Assembly (NCBI GenBank): GCA_013112635.1
Contig: JABFGF010000014.1
Coordinates: 1-64,000 of the forward strand
Reading direction: 5' to 3'
Length of the DNA stretch: 64,000 nucleotides
Source: Calditrichota bacterium
GTDB taxonomy: Bacteria > Calditrichota > Calditrichia > Calditrichales > J004
Shown here: piece by piece, positions 53,474 to 62,336 of the stretch
How positions within the stretch are numbered: position 1 is the stretch's first letter
Layout of the letters: every line of letters begins with the position of its first letter
The notes under the pieces: generated by a model
The model's database searches: none
Told to the model about the DNA's origin: nothing
The model's input: only the letters and a program-made list of their open reading frames with translations
Translations under genes and position numbers: made by a program

Positions 53474-54886
53474 ATGAAAAACTCATATTTTGATTTAATT
53501 GAACAAAGTTATTATTTCCCCCAGGAAGGGTTTGATTTACGAAATAACTTCCTGACATTTCATGGCGTTTCGCTCAAGCATCTTATTGAAAAGCATGGCA
53601 CTCCTTTTAGGTTTATTTACCTGCCCAAAATTGGTGACCAGATTAAGAAGGCGCGTAACCTGTTTAACAGGGCGATAAAAAACAATGCTTATAAAGGCAG
53701 ATATAATTTCTGCTACTGCACGAAATGCAATCATTTTTACCATGTAATTAACGAAGCCCTAAAACATAATGTTAATCTGGAAACTTCATCCTCTTTTGAT
53801 ATTGACCTGATTTTGTCTTTGCTGGAAAAAGGAAAATTAGACAAGAAAATAAAGATTATTCTCAACGGTTATAAAACCAACGATTACCTGCAGAAGATTA
53901 TCAAGTTGCATGAACTTGGATTTGAAAATGCAATCACAATTCTGGATAGCAAAGATGAATTGAAACGGCTATTAAAAAAAGTAAAAACAAACCAGAAATT
54001 AAAAATTGGCATTCGTATGTCAATAAATGAAGAGCCACAATCGCCGTACTATACGTCCCGTTTGGGCATTCCGCACACAGAAATTGTTGATTTTTTCAAG
54101 AAAAACATTCGTGATAATGAAAAGGTAGAGCTTAAAGTTTTGCACTTTTTTGTAGACTCCGGGATAAAAGACACACCGTACTACTGGGGCGAATTTCAGA
54201 AGGCGTTAAAACTTTATGTGGATCTTAAAAAAGAAAGTAAAAGTCTTGATTCATTTAATCTGGGCGGCGGATTTCCAATTCGAAATCACCTTGGATTTGA
54301 GTACAATTATGAATATATGATTAATGAAATCATTAAAAATATTAAGGAAGTCTGTACAGCGGAAAATGTTCTGGAACCGGATATTTATACCGAGTTTGGC
54401 AAATATACTGTCGGAGAATCGGGTGCAATTATTTTTCAGGTTTTGGAGCAAAAACAGCAGAATGATAATGAGAAATGGTACATCATTGATAATAGCTTGA
54501 TGAACACAATACCGGATGCCTGGTCGATCCAGGAAAAATTTATTTTATTGCCCATAAACAAATGGCAAAACGAGTATGAACGGGTAAATATTGGTGGGAT
54601 TAGTTGTGATCATTCGGATTATTATAATTCAGAAGATTTTAACCAGGAAGTGTTGTTTCCCGTTTCTCCTAAAAATGACAAAGAGCCTCTTTATTTAGGA
54701 TTTTTTCATACCGGTGCCTATCAGGATTCTGTTAGTGGATATGGCGGTATAAAGCATTGTTTAATTCCATCTCCAAAACATGTAATAATTGACAGGGATG
54801 AAAAAGGCAATATTGTCGATACGGTTTACCGGGAAGAACAATCCAGCCGGGAAATGTTTAATATTTTGGGATACAATGAAAAATAA
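53474..54886 (+). CDS. Arginine decarboxylase, Bacteroidota-type (fold III)
   Basis: A 470-residue PLP-dependent decarboxylase of the alanine-racemase fold. The Schiff-base lysine is Lys84 in YCTKCNHF, His224 sits in LHFFVDSGIKD, the phosphate-binding Gly264-266 in FNLGGGFPIRN, and EPDIYTEFGKYTVGESGA is the next active-site block. The whole pattern (EQSYYFPQEGFDL..., LPKIGDQIKKARNLF) is that of the short arginine decarboxylase seen in Bacteroidota and relatives, much smaller than the E. coli SpeA. It makes agmatine; the agmatinase gene overlaps its 3' end by 11 bp. Gene symbol is left empty because this family is not the classical SpeA. Confidence 0.88.
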   Translation: MKNSYFDLIEQSYYFPQEGFDLRNNFLTFHGVSLKHLIEKHGTPFRFIYLPKIGDQIKKARNLFNRAIKNNAYKGRYNFCYCTKCNHFYHVINEALKHNVNLETSSSFDIDLILSLLEKGKLDKKIKIILNGYKTNDYLQKIIKLHELGFENAITILDSKDELKRLLKKVKTNQKLKIGIRMSINEEPQSPYYTSRLGIPHTEIVDFFKKNIRDNEKVELKVLHFFVDSGIKDTPYYWGEFQKALKLYVDLKKESKSLDSFNLGGGFPIRNHLGFEYNYEYMINEIIKNIKEVCTAENVLEPDIYTEFGKYTVGESGAIIFQVLEQKQQNDNEKWYIIDNSLMNTIPDAWSIQEKFILLPINKWQNEYERVNIGGISCDHSDYYNSEDFNQEVLFPVSPKNDKEPLYLGFFHTGAYQDSVSGYGGIKHCLIPSPKHVIIDRDEKGNIVDTVYREEQSSREMFNILGYNEK

Positions 54887-55730
54887 ACGAACATATGCCG
54901 GGATTGAGACTGCATTATCTGACTTTGATTTGGCCGCTATACTTTTGCAACCTGTTCCATACGACGGCACAAGTACCTGGGGCAAAGGGGCTGATAAAGG
55001 ATTTGATGCTTTTTTAGATGCTTCAGAAAATATGGAGCTTTACGATATCGAAACACATTCTGAGGTTTATAAAAAAGGTATTCATATTTTAGATAAGATT
55101 GAAGAAGACTCCTCCCCTGAAAATGTTTATAAAACGGTTCTTGAAAAAACACAGAAGTTACTTAAAACAAAAAAATTCCTGACTTTTTTTGGTGGCGAAC
55201 ACTCCATCAGTATTGGCATAATTGAAGCATTCAGAAATAGATATAAAGATTTAACCGTGTTGCAGCTTGATGCCCATGCCGATTTGAGGAAAGAGTATCT
55301 TGGCTCAGAGTATAACCATGCCTGCGCCGTGCATAAAGCAAGTAAAACAACCAATCTAATTCAGGTGGGAATCAGGAGTATGGATAGTAGTGAAAAAGAA
55401 TACCTGAATCCTGAAAAGTGTTTTTTTGCAGAACAGATGTTTGGTCATCAAAACTGGATGGATGAATCAATTTCTAAAATGACTGAAGATGTCTACATCA
55501 CTATAGATTTGGATGTCTTCGATCCGTCAATTATGCCTTCAACCGGCACACCGGAGCCCGGAGGTATGGATTGGAACACAATTATTCAATATTTGGCCAA
55601 GGTTTTTAAAGAGAAAAATATTGTTGGATTTGATATTGTAGAACTTTCTCCGATCGGAGACTTAACCGCACCAGATTTTCTGGCTGCCAAATTATATTAT
55701 AAACTTTTATCCTATAAATTTTATGAATAA
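54876..55730 (+). CDS. speB: Agmatinase
   Basis: A 284-residue ureohydrolase that converts agmatine to putrescine and urea with two manganese ions. Metal-binding blocks: FFGGEHSISIG, LQLDAHADLR, and TIDLDVFDPSIMP-STGTPEPGG; NHACAVH is also typical. The ATG at 54876 lies inside the end of the decarboxylase gene (overlap 11 bp, different frame); the longer frame from 54789 would overlap far more and lacks a sensible N-terminus. It also overlaps the next gene by 8 bp, so the three genes are translationally coupled. Confidence 0.95.
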   Translation: MKNKRTYAGIETALSDFDLAAILLQPVPYDGTSTWGKGADKGFDAFLDASENMELYDIETHSEVYKKGIHILDKIEEDSSPENVYKTVLEKTQKLLKTKKFLTFFGGEHSISIGIIEAFRNRYKDLTVLQLDAHADLRKEYLGSEYNHACAVHKASKTTNLIQVGIRSMDSSEKEYLNPEKCFFAEQMFGHQNWMDESISKMTEDVYITIDLDVFDPSIMPSTGTPEPGGMDWNTIIQYLAKVFKEKNIVGFDIVELSPIGDLTAPDFLAAKLYYKLLSYKFYE

Positions 55731-56700
55731 AAAAGGTGAGATTTCACAATTTATGCTTGAGCATTTCAAGCATTTCAATTCTGCCAGTGTTGTCGATGCG
55801 GCCAAAGCTTACGAGCAACAATTGGATCTCGATAATAAAATGATGATCACCATGGCAGGGGCAATGAGTACGGCTGAAATCGGCAAAACGCTGGCCGAGA
55901 TGATCCGCAAGGATAAGGTTCAAATCATTTCATGCACAGGTGCCAATCTTGAAGAAGATATTATGAATCTTGTGGCGCATTCTCATTATAAACGTGTGCC
56001 GGATTATCGTGATTTGACCGCCCAACAGGAAAGGGAATTGCTGGACAAAGGTTTGAACAGGGTTACGGACACTTGCATTCCTGAGGAAGAAGCTTTTCGA
56101 AGATTGCAAAAACATATATACGCCATTTGGAAAGAAGCCGACCAAACGGGGGAGCGATACTTTCCTCACGAGTTTATGTATAAAATGCTGTTGTCTGGTA
56201 TATTGGAGCAATACTATGAGATTGATCCAAAAGACAGTTGGGTGTTGGCTGCTGCCGAAAAAAATCTGCCGATTGTCGTACCCGGCTGGGAAGACTCCAC
56301 CATGGGTAATATTTTTGCCTCATATTGTATTAAAGGAGATTTAAACCCAACAACAATGAAATCCGGTATAGAATATATGGCTTGGCTTGCCGACTGGTAT
56401 TCTAAAAACACAAAAGATTACGGTATCGGGTTTTTCCAGATTGGAGGGGGCATTGCCGGGGATTTCCCCATTTGTGTTGTGCCAATGTTATACCAGGATT
56501 TAGAACGAACAGATACACCTTTCTGGTCATATTTTTGCCAGATATCGGATTCTACTACAAGCTACGGATCATACTCCGGTGCTGTGCCAAATGAGAAAAT
56601 TACCTGGGGCAAACTGGATGCTGATACGCCAAAGTTTATAATTGAATCTGATGCGACCATAGTTGTGCCATTGATATTTGCATACTTACTAGGATACTAA
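55723..56700 (+). CDS. Deoxyhypusine synthase-like polyamine enzyme
   Basis: A 325-residue protein of the deoxyhypusine synthase family. NAD-binding features (MTMAGAMSTAEIGKTLAEMIRKDKVQIISCTGANLEED), DTCIPEEEAFR, GWEDSTMGNIFASY, IGGGIAGDFPICV, and the active-site lysine at about 297 in NEKITWGKLD are all visible. Bacteria lack eIF5A, so bacterial members are thought to make homospermidine or a related polyamine from putrescine or spermidine and NAD. Its place after arginine decarboxylase and agmatinase supports that. It overlaps speB by 8 bp and is followed 1 bp later by the DUF2238 gene. Confidence 0.93.
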   Translation: MNKKGEISQFMLEHFKHFNSASVVDAAKAYEQQLDLDNKMMITMAGAMSTAEIGKTLAEMIRKDKVQIISCTGANLEEDIMNLVAHSHYKRVPDYRDLTAQQERELLDKGLNRVTDTCIPEEEAFRRLQKHIYAIWKEADQTGERYFPHEFMYKMLLSGILEQYYEIDPKDSWVLAAAEKNLPIVVPGWEDSTMGNIFASYCIKGDLNPTTMKSGIEYMAWLADWYSKNTKDYGIGFFQIGGGIAGDFPICVVPMLYQDLERTDTPFWSYFCQISDSTTSYGSYSGAVPNEKITWGKLDADTPKFIIESDATIVVPLIFAYLLGY

Positions 56701-56701
56701 A

Positions 56702-57304
56702 ATGAAATTTTTTACAACACTTTTGATTCTGTTTTTTACGGTTTTAATTTGGTCCGCAATAAATCCTTTCGATTATTTTACCTGGTTTTTAGAAGTATTG
56801 CCGGCTTTAATCGGACTGGTCACCCTGGCAATCACATTTAAAAAGTTTCAATTTACAAACTTGCTCTATGTTTTGATTTTAATCCACAGTATAATTTTGA
56901 TGGTTGGCGGACATTACACTTATGCCGAAGTGCCTTTGTTTGATTGGATTCGTGAAGCCTTTGACCAGAGCCGCAACAATTACGACAAGGTTGGTCATTT
57001 TGCCCAGGGTTTTATTCCGGCAATGATTGCCCGCGAAATCCTGGTGAGAAAAAGTGTCGTTAATGGCCGAAAATGGCTCAATGCAATTATTGTCTCAATG
57101 TGTTTGGCCATAAGCGCATCTTATGAATTTATTGAATGGTTTGTCGCAGAACTTTCGGGTGAATCTGCCGAATCATTTTTAGGAACACAAGGCTATATAT
57201 GGGATACACAATCGGATATGCTTTATGCAACTATTGGCGCGATTGTGGCACTGATTGTTTTAAGCAAACCACATGACCGGCTTTTAAGTAAAATTGGGAA
57301 GTAA
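56702..57304 (+). CDS. DUF2238 membrane protein
   Basis: A 200-residue integral membrane protein with about six transmembrane segments. IILMVGGHYTYAEVPLFDWIREAF, NYDKVGHFAQGFIPAMIAREIL and ASYEFIEWFVAELSGESAESFLGTQGYIWDTQSDM are the diagnostic blocks of the DUF2238 (YjdF-like) family. It starts 1 bp after the deoxyhypusine synthase-like stop, so it belongs to the same operon; a transport or scaffolding role in polyamine metabolism is only inferred from this. Confidence 0.92.
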   Translation: MKFFTTLLILFFTVLIWSAINPFDYFTWFLEVLPALIGLVTLAITFKKFQFTNLLYVLILIHSIILMVGGHYTYAEVPLFDWIREAFDQSRNNYDKVGHFAQGFIPAMIAREILVRKSVVNGRKWLNAIIVSMCLAISASYEFIEWFVAELSGESAESFLGTQGYIWDTQSDMLYATIGAIVALIVLSKPHDRLLSKIGK

Positions 57305-57548
57305 AGATTTGCAATAAAAAATGATTGAATTGTGTAAAATCCCTCGTTTACAAAATCCTGCTAAGTTTGTATATTCCTTCGCCGATTGAAAGACTTTCAG
57401 AATGTAAGAATGAAAGATTAGAGTAGTGTAAAACTTAAAGCGACTATTTAATTGATATTATTTCAATTCTTACTTCCTAAATGTTTTTCAATCTTCAAAT
57501 ATAAATATCTTTCAGATTTTTTAATCTTAAAATCAAAAAAGGGAATAC
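57305..57548. other. AT-rich intergenic region before icmF
   Basis: 244 bp without a gene, very AT-rich. No convincing terminator, promoter or RNA gene was seen. It should carry the icmF promoter. Confidence 0.4.
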
Positions 57549-60500
57549 ATGGAACGCGTTGAACCATATAAACCAAAAAATAAAATTCGCATTGTAACAG
57601 CCGCTTCGTTGTTTGATGGCCATGATGCAGCAATAAATATTATGCGCCGCATTATACAGGCTACGGGATGCGAGGTAATTCATCTTGGGCATGACCGAAG
57701 TGTGGAAGAAGTTGTTGATACAGCTGTGCAGGAAGATGTACAGGCCATTGCCATAACAAGCTACCAGGGTGGCCATAATGAATATTTTAAATACATGCAT
57801 GATCTGCTAAAGAAAAAGGGTGCCGGACATATAAAAATATTTGGCGGCGGTGGCGGTGTAATCCTGCCCGAAGAAATGGAAGACCTGCATAATTATGGTA
57901 TTAGCAGGATCTATTCTCCGGATGATGGGCGTACACTGGGTTTGCAAGGCATGATTAATGATATGGTGGCCAAAAGTGATTTCCCAACAGGAACAAATAT
58001 AAACGGCAACGCTGAAAAACTATCCAAAACAAACAAACTGGAAATTGCCCGTTTAATTTCCGCTGCTGAAAACCAACCCGAATCTGTATCGGGTATTCTT
58101 AAAAAAATCCATAAAGAAGCAAAAAAGGCGAAAACGCCAATTCTTGGTATAACCGGTACTGGTGGCGCTGGCAAGTCTTCTCTAATTGATGAATTGGTTC
58201 GTCGTTATTTGATTGATTTTCCGGATAAATATATTGCCGTGGTTTCGGTTGATCCATCAAAAAGGAAAACGGGTGGGGCATTGCTTGGTGACAGGATTCG
58301 CATGAATTCGATTAGAAACGAACGGGTTTATATGCGCTCTTTGGCAACCCGGCAGGCTAATCTTGCGTTAAGCGCACATGTGGAAGAAGCACTGACAATT
58401 TTGAAAGCCGCTAATTATGATATGATTATTTTGGAAACATCGGGTATTGGCCAATCTGATACGGAGATTACTGAGCACTCCGATGTTAGCTTGTATGTTA
58501 TGACGCCGGAATATGGTGCAGCCACTCAGCTTGAAAAAATTGATATGCTCGATTTTGCAGACATAATTGCCTTGAACAAATTTGATAAACGTGGTGCAAT
58601 GGATGCTCTTCGTGACGTGAAAAAACAATATGTTCGAAACCACAATGCATTCGATCTTGCAGATGACCAAATTCCGGTCCACGGTACAATTGCTTCACAG
58701 TTTAATGATCCCGGGATGAACTCTTTATACTGCCTGATTATTGACACAATTAAAGAGCGCTGCAAAGTAGATTTTAACTCATCTTACGAGATTACAGAAG
58801 ATATGTCTGAAAAGATTTATGTAATCCCGCCAAACCGTACCCGCTATTTATCCGAGATTGCAGAGAACAACCGTAATTATAAAACGTGGGCAGAAAAGCA
58901 ATCGGCCATTGCCCAAAAATTATATGGACTGAAAAAATCGGTTGAGACCATAAATGAATTAAAGCAAGAAAACAGCGACAAATTAATCGATGATCTTGAA
59001 AAGGCTTACGAAAAAATAGCCCTGGAATTTGATCCCAAAAATAAAAAATTAATTGATGAATGGCCGGAAAAGAAAGCCCGCTACACACAAGATTTGTACA
59101 AGTTTAAAGTGCGTAATAAAGAACTTGCCATTAAAACAAATAGTGAAAGCTTATCGCATTTAAAAGTCCCTAAAGTAACCATGCCAAAGTATGAAGGCTG
59201 GGGTGATATTCTACTTTGGAGTCTGCGGGAAAATGTACCGGGCGAGTTTCCATACACAGCCGGGATTTATCCTTTCAAGCGAGAGGGTGAAGATCCAACT
59301 CGCATGTTTGCGGGTGAAGGCGGACCGGAAAGAACAAACCGCCGGTTTCATTATGTCAGTTTGGGAATGCCGGCAAAAAGATTGTCAACAGCTTTTGATT
59401 CGGTTACACTTTATGGACAAGATCCGGATCACCGCCCGGATATTTATGGAAAAATCGGTAATGCCGGTGTTTCAATCTGCTGCCTGGATGATGCTAAAAA
59501 GCTCTATTCAGGATTTGATTTATCCGATCCCAAAACCTCCGTTTCTATGACCATAAATGGCCCGGCACCAATGATGCTTGGGTTTTTCCTGAATGCGGCA
59601 ATTGACCAACAGTGTGAGATATATATTAAAGAAAATGGTTTGAAAAAAGAGGTTGAAAAGAAAATCGCTGCAATTTACAAAAACGGCACCCGTCCTGAAT
59701 ATTCTGGCGAATTACCTGAGGGAAATGATGGCCTTGGCCTAATGTTGCTTGGTGTAACCGGCGACCAGGTTTTACCGGAAGATGTTTACTTAGAGATAAA
59801 AACAAAAACATTGGCCCAGGTTCGTGGAACAGTTCAGGCCGATATTTTAAAAGAAGACCAGGCTCAGAATACGTGCATTTTTTCAACAGAATTTGCATTG
59901 CGTTTAATGGGCGATGTGCAGGAATATTTTATTAATAATGCCGTGCGTAACTTTTACTCTGTTTCAATTTCAGGCTATCATATTGCCGAAGCGGGTGCAA
60001 ACCCAATCACACAACTGGCTTTAACACTCAGCAATGGTTTTACTTATGTGGAATATTATTTAAGCCGCGGTATGGATATAAACAAATTTGCTCCTAATTT
60101 GTCATTCTTCTTTTCCAATGGAATTGATCCTGAATATGCTGTTATTGGACGGGTTGCACGACGTATTTGGTCCAAGGCGATGAAATATAAATATGGTGCT
60201 GATGCCCGTTCGCAAATGTTAAAATATCATATCCAAACTTCCGGTCGCTCTCTTCATGCACAGGAGATTGATTTTAACGACATCCGCACGACTTTACAAG
60301 CGCTCTACGCGATTTATGATAATTGCAACAGTTTGCACACCAATGCATATGATGAGGCAATCACCACGCCTACCGAAGAATCTGTACGAAGGGCAATGGC
60401 TATCCAGTTAATAATAAATAAAGAGCTTGGCCTGGCCATGAACGAAAATCCAATGCAAGGATCATTTATTATTGAAGAATTAACCGATCTTGTTGAAGAA

Positions 60501-60923
60501 GCGGTTTATGTAGAGTTTGATCGCATAACGGAACGCGGCGGAGTTTTGGGTGCAATGGAAACCATGTACCAGCGCAGCAAAATCCAGGAAGAAAGCCTTT
60601 ATTATGAAACATTGAAACATACTGGCGATTTTCCTATTATTGGCGTAAACACATTTTTAAGCTCAAAGGGGTCGCCAACAGTTATTCCTCAGGAAGTGAT
60701 ACGATCTACGGAAAAAGAAAAAGAAAACCAGATTGACACATTGAAAGACCTGCATACAAAACGCAATAAAGAAGCACAGAAACAACTTAGCAAGATTCGA
60801 TCTGCAGCAGTACAAAATGAAAATATTTTCGAAACATTGATGGAAGCCTCAAAGGTTTGTTCAATCGGGCAAATCTCACAAGCGCTGTTTGAGGTAGGTG
60901 GGCAGTACCGACGAAATATGTAA
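57549..60923 (+). CDS. icmF: Fused isobutyryl-CoA mutase
   Basis: A 1124-residue adenosylcobalamin enzyme that interconverts isobutyryl-CoA and n-butyryl-CoA. Domains in order: cobalamin-binding (about 10-145) with the histidine ligand His25 in [20 protein letters not shown] and [12 protein letters not shown]3E GTPase chaperone (about 185-420) with Walker [11 protein letters not shown] (Lys209), [12 protein letters not shown] and NKFD; and the substrate-binding TIM barrel (about 560-1124) with [42 protein letters not shown] and [17 protein letters not shown] and FAGEGG are characteristic of IcmF and not of methylmalonyl-CoA mutase. Single gene with the ribosome site AAAGGGAATAC. Confidence 0.96.
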   Translation: MERVEPYKPKNKIRIVTAASLFDGHDAAINIMRRIIQATGCEVIHLGHDRSVEEVVDTAVQEDVQAIAITSYQGGHNEYFKYMHDLLKKKGAGHIKIFGGGGGVILPEEMEDLHNYGISRIYSPDDGRTLGLQGMINDMVAKSDFPTGTNINGNAEKLSKTNKLEIARLISAAENQPESVSGILKKIHKEAKKAKTPILGITGTGGAGKSSLIDELVRRYLIDFPDKYIAVVSVDPSKRKTGGALLGDRIRMNSIRNERVYMRSLATRQANLALSAHVEEALTILKAANYDMIILETSGIGQSDTEITEHSDVSLYVMTPEYGAATQLEKIDMLDFADIIALNKFDKRGAMDALRDVKKQYVRNHNAFDLADDQIPVHGTIASQFNDPGMNSLYCLIIDTIKERCKVDFNSSYEITEDMSEKIYVIPPNRTRYLSEIAENNRNYKTWAEKQSAIAQKLYGLKKSVETINELKQENSDKLIDDLEKAYEKIALEFDPKNKKLIDEWPEKKARYTQDLYKFKVRNKELAIKTNSESLSHLKVPKVTMPKYEGWGDILLWSLRENVPGEFPYTAGIYPFKREGEDPTRMFAGEGGPERTNRRFHYVSLGMPAKRLSTAFDSVTLYGQDPDHRPDIYGKIGNAGVSICCLDDAKKLYSGFDLSDPKTSVSMTINGPAPMMLGFFLNAAIDQQCEIYIKENGLKKEVEKKIAAIYKNGTRPEYSGELPEGNDGLGLMLLGVTGDQVLPEDVYLEIKTKTLAQVRGTVQADILKEDQAQNTCIFSTEFALRLMGDVQEYFINNAVRNFYSVSISGYHIAEAGANPITQLALTLSNGFTYVEYYLSRGMDINKFAPNLSFFFSNGIDPEYAVIGRVARRIWSKAMKYKYGADARSQMLKYHIQTSGRSLHAQEIDFNDIRTTLQALYAIYDNCNSLHTNAYDEAITTPTEESVRRAMAIQLIINKELGLAMNENPMQGSFIIEELTDLVEEAVYVEFDRITERGGVLGAMETMYQRSKIQEESLYYETLKHTGDFPIIGVNTFLSSKGSPTVIPQEVIRSTEKEKENQIDTLKDLHTKRNKEAQKQLSKIRSAAVQNENIFETLMEASKVCSIGQISQALFEVGGQYRRNM

Positions 60924-60939
60924 CACCAATTTGTCTTAA

Positions 60940-60958
60940 TGGAATAGTGGAGTAATGG
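60940..60958 (+). repeat. Second dispersed intergenic repeat, copy 2
   Basis: TGGAATAGTGGAGTAATGG after icmF matches 16 of 18 bases of 31713-31730 read on the minus strand. Both lie between genes. Confidence 0.35.
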
Positions 60959-60992
60959 ATTACATCTTTATTTTATAAAAGGGGAAACGATT

Positions 60993-62087
60993 ATGAAACT
61001 ATGCATTTATACCTCGATATCTGTTTTGCTAATATCCGGATTTGCTTTTAGTCAGGTAACTATTAATCCGGATGATCTATTGGGGTTAATCGGTAAAAGT
61101 GGTACTGTAGAAGAAGATACCAGTGGTTTTATCAATGTTTCACCGGGGCCGGCAGGTGCAAACCAAACCTGGGATTTTAGTACAACTTCCCTGGTAGCGG
61201 AAGAGTCGATTATGGAGTTTCTGGATCCGAAAAATACGTGCTGTGCCGATTCCTTCCCTTCCTCAAATTTTGCCAACCTGCAATATTATTCCGGTGAAAA
61301 CCCGGATTCAGTTTATGGGTATTTCGAAGTAACCTCTTCATCAATATACTTTTTCGGAGTTGCCGGGAAAGAGGATGATAGCACTTCAGTTCTCTTTCTA
61401 GATGAAGATATTGCCCCATTGCCATTAAATTATGGCGCCAGTTGGACATCTGTATCAAGTGATACATTTTTTGGAGGAGTTTTCGCGGTTGTTTTCAGGG
61501 ATTCAACCTACTCTGAAGTTGATGCCTGGGGCTCAATAACAGTTCCGGCCGGTACATTTGAAAGTTTACGGATAAGAGACAACTACACAGAATATGAATA
61601 TGTTTATTTTGACGGGAGCATTGTAAGTAGTGATACAAGTACTACTATAAATTACGAATGGGTAACCAAAAATAATTTTCTTGCCGCCACAATGGAAAGC
61701 CAGGATGGTGAAACCAATCCTAATTTTTCAATGGCCGCATATATGTCGCGGCTTAAATCTTCAGGGCCTACTTCAATTGCAGATCATTCTCATTTAAATA
61801 ATCCAAATAGTTTTGAGCTGTTCCAGAATTACCCAAACCCTTTTAATCCTGAAACTGTGATTAAATTTAATTTGGCTCAGGTTGAAAATGTACGGCTTGA
61901 TGTTTTTGACACGAACGGAAAACGGATTAAATCACTTGTAAATGGGCAAAAATCTGCAGGAATTCACAGCATTATTTGGAATGGAAAAAATGCAGATGGT
62001 ATAAATGTGGCAAGTGGTATTTACTATTATTCATTAAGCATTGCAGGAAAAAAAATTGCTCACCGTAAAATGGTTTTGATAAGATAG
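60993..62087 (+). CDS. Secreted beta-rich protein with T9SS sorting domain
   Basis: A 364-residue exported protein (signal peptide ending AFSQ). The central 260 residues are beta-rich (WDFSTTSLVAEES, SYSEVDAWGSITVPAGTFESLRI) with no recognised domain. The last 80 residues are a T9SS type A sorting domain (NYPNPFNPETVI, VFDTNGKRIKSL, KMVLIR), so it is expected at or beyond the outer membrane. A GGGGAAACGATT site precedes the ATG. Function unknown. Confidence 0.83.
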   Translation: MKLCIYTSISVLLISGFAFSQVTINPDDLLGLIGKSGTVEEDTSGFINVSPGPAGANQTWDFSTTSLVAEESIMEFLDPKNTCCADSFPSSNFANLQYYSGENPDSVYGYFEVTSSSIYFFGVAGKEDDSTSVLFLDEDIAPLPLNYGASWTSVSSDTFFGGVFAVVFRDSTYSEVDAWGSITVPAGTFESLRIRDNYTEYEYVYFDGSIVSSDTSTTINYEWVTKNNFLAATMESQDGETNPNFSMAAYMSRLKSSGPTSIADHSHLNNPNSFELFQNYPNPFNPETVIKFNLAQVENVRLDVFDTNGKRIKSLVNGQKSAGIHSIIWNGKNADGINVASGIYYYSLSIAGKKIAHRKMVLIR

Positions 62088-62097
62088 ATTTAATTAT

Positions 62098-62295
62098 TTG
62101 CACCTTCTTTATAATGGAAAAGAGCGCAACATAGCAGCAATTGCAGGTTTGATTTTGGTGGTGTTAAACTTTTTTGCATTTTTAATTTTCCAGGATGAAT
62201 TACCATTTGTATTTAAAATGTTAAGGGTTGTTGTCCCCCTTCATGCGGCTATGTTGGGTGGGGCTTTGCGAAGAAAATATGTTAAGGCAGCTTAA
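62098..62295 (+). CDS. Possible small membrane protein
   Basis: Sixty-five codons from a TTG at 62098 with no ATG at the start and no clear ribosome site. The product would have two transmembrane segments (IAAIAGLILVVLNFFAFLIF and MLRVVVPLHAAMLGGALR) and a basic C-terminus, which favours a real membrane protein over chance, but the weak start keeps the call uncertain. Confidence 0.35.
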   Translation: MHLLYNGKERNIAAIAGLILVVLNFFAFLIFQDELPFVFKMLRVVVPLHAAMLGGALRRKYVKAA

Positions 62296-62299
62296 TAGA

Positions 62300-62326
62300 C
62301 CTTCCAGATTTTAAAAACCTGGAAGG
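62300..62326. terminator. Bidirectional terminator before the molybdopterin gene end
   Basis: CCTTCCAG / CTGGAAGG perfect arms, with an A/T-rich 11-nt loop that could extend the stem. Lies between convergent gene ends at 62295 and 62337. Confidence 0.7.
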
Positions 62327-62336
62327 CTTGAAAAGA

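Noticed and set aside
57305-57548. tRNA or structured RNA upstream of icmF
   Set aside because: No cloverleaf arms or CCA-like end found; the region is simple AT-rich spacer.
59191-59550. 119-codon ORF inside icmF
   Set aside because: Frame-shifted reading of the mutase domain; the mutase frame is conserved throughout.
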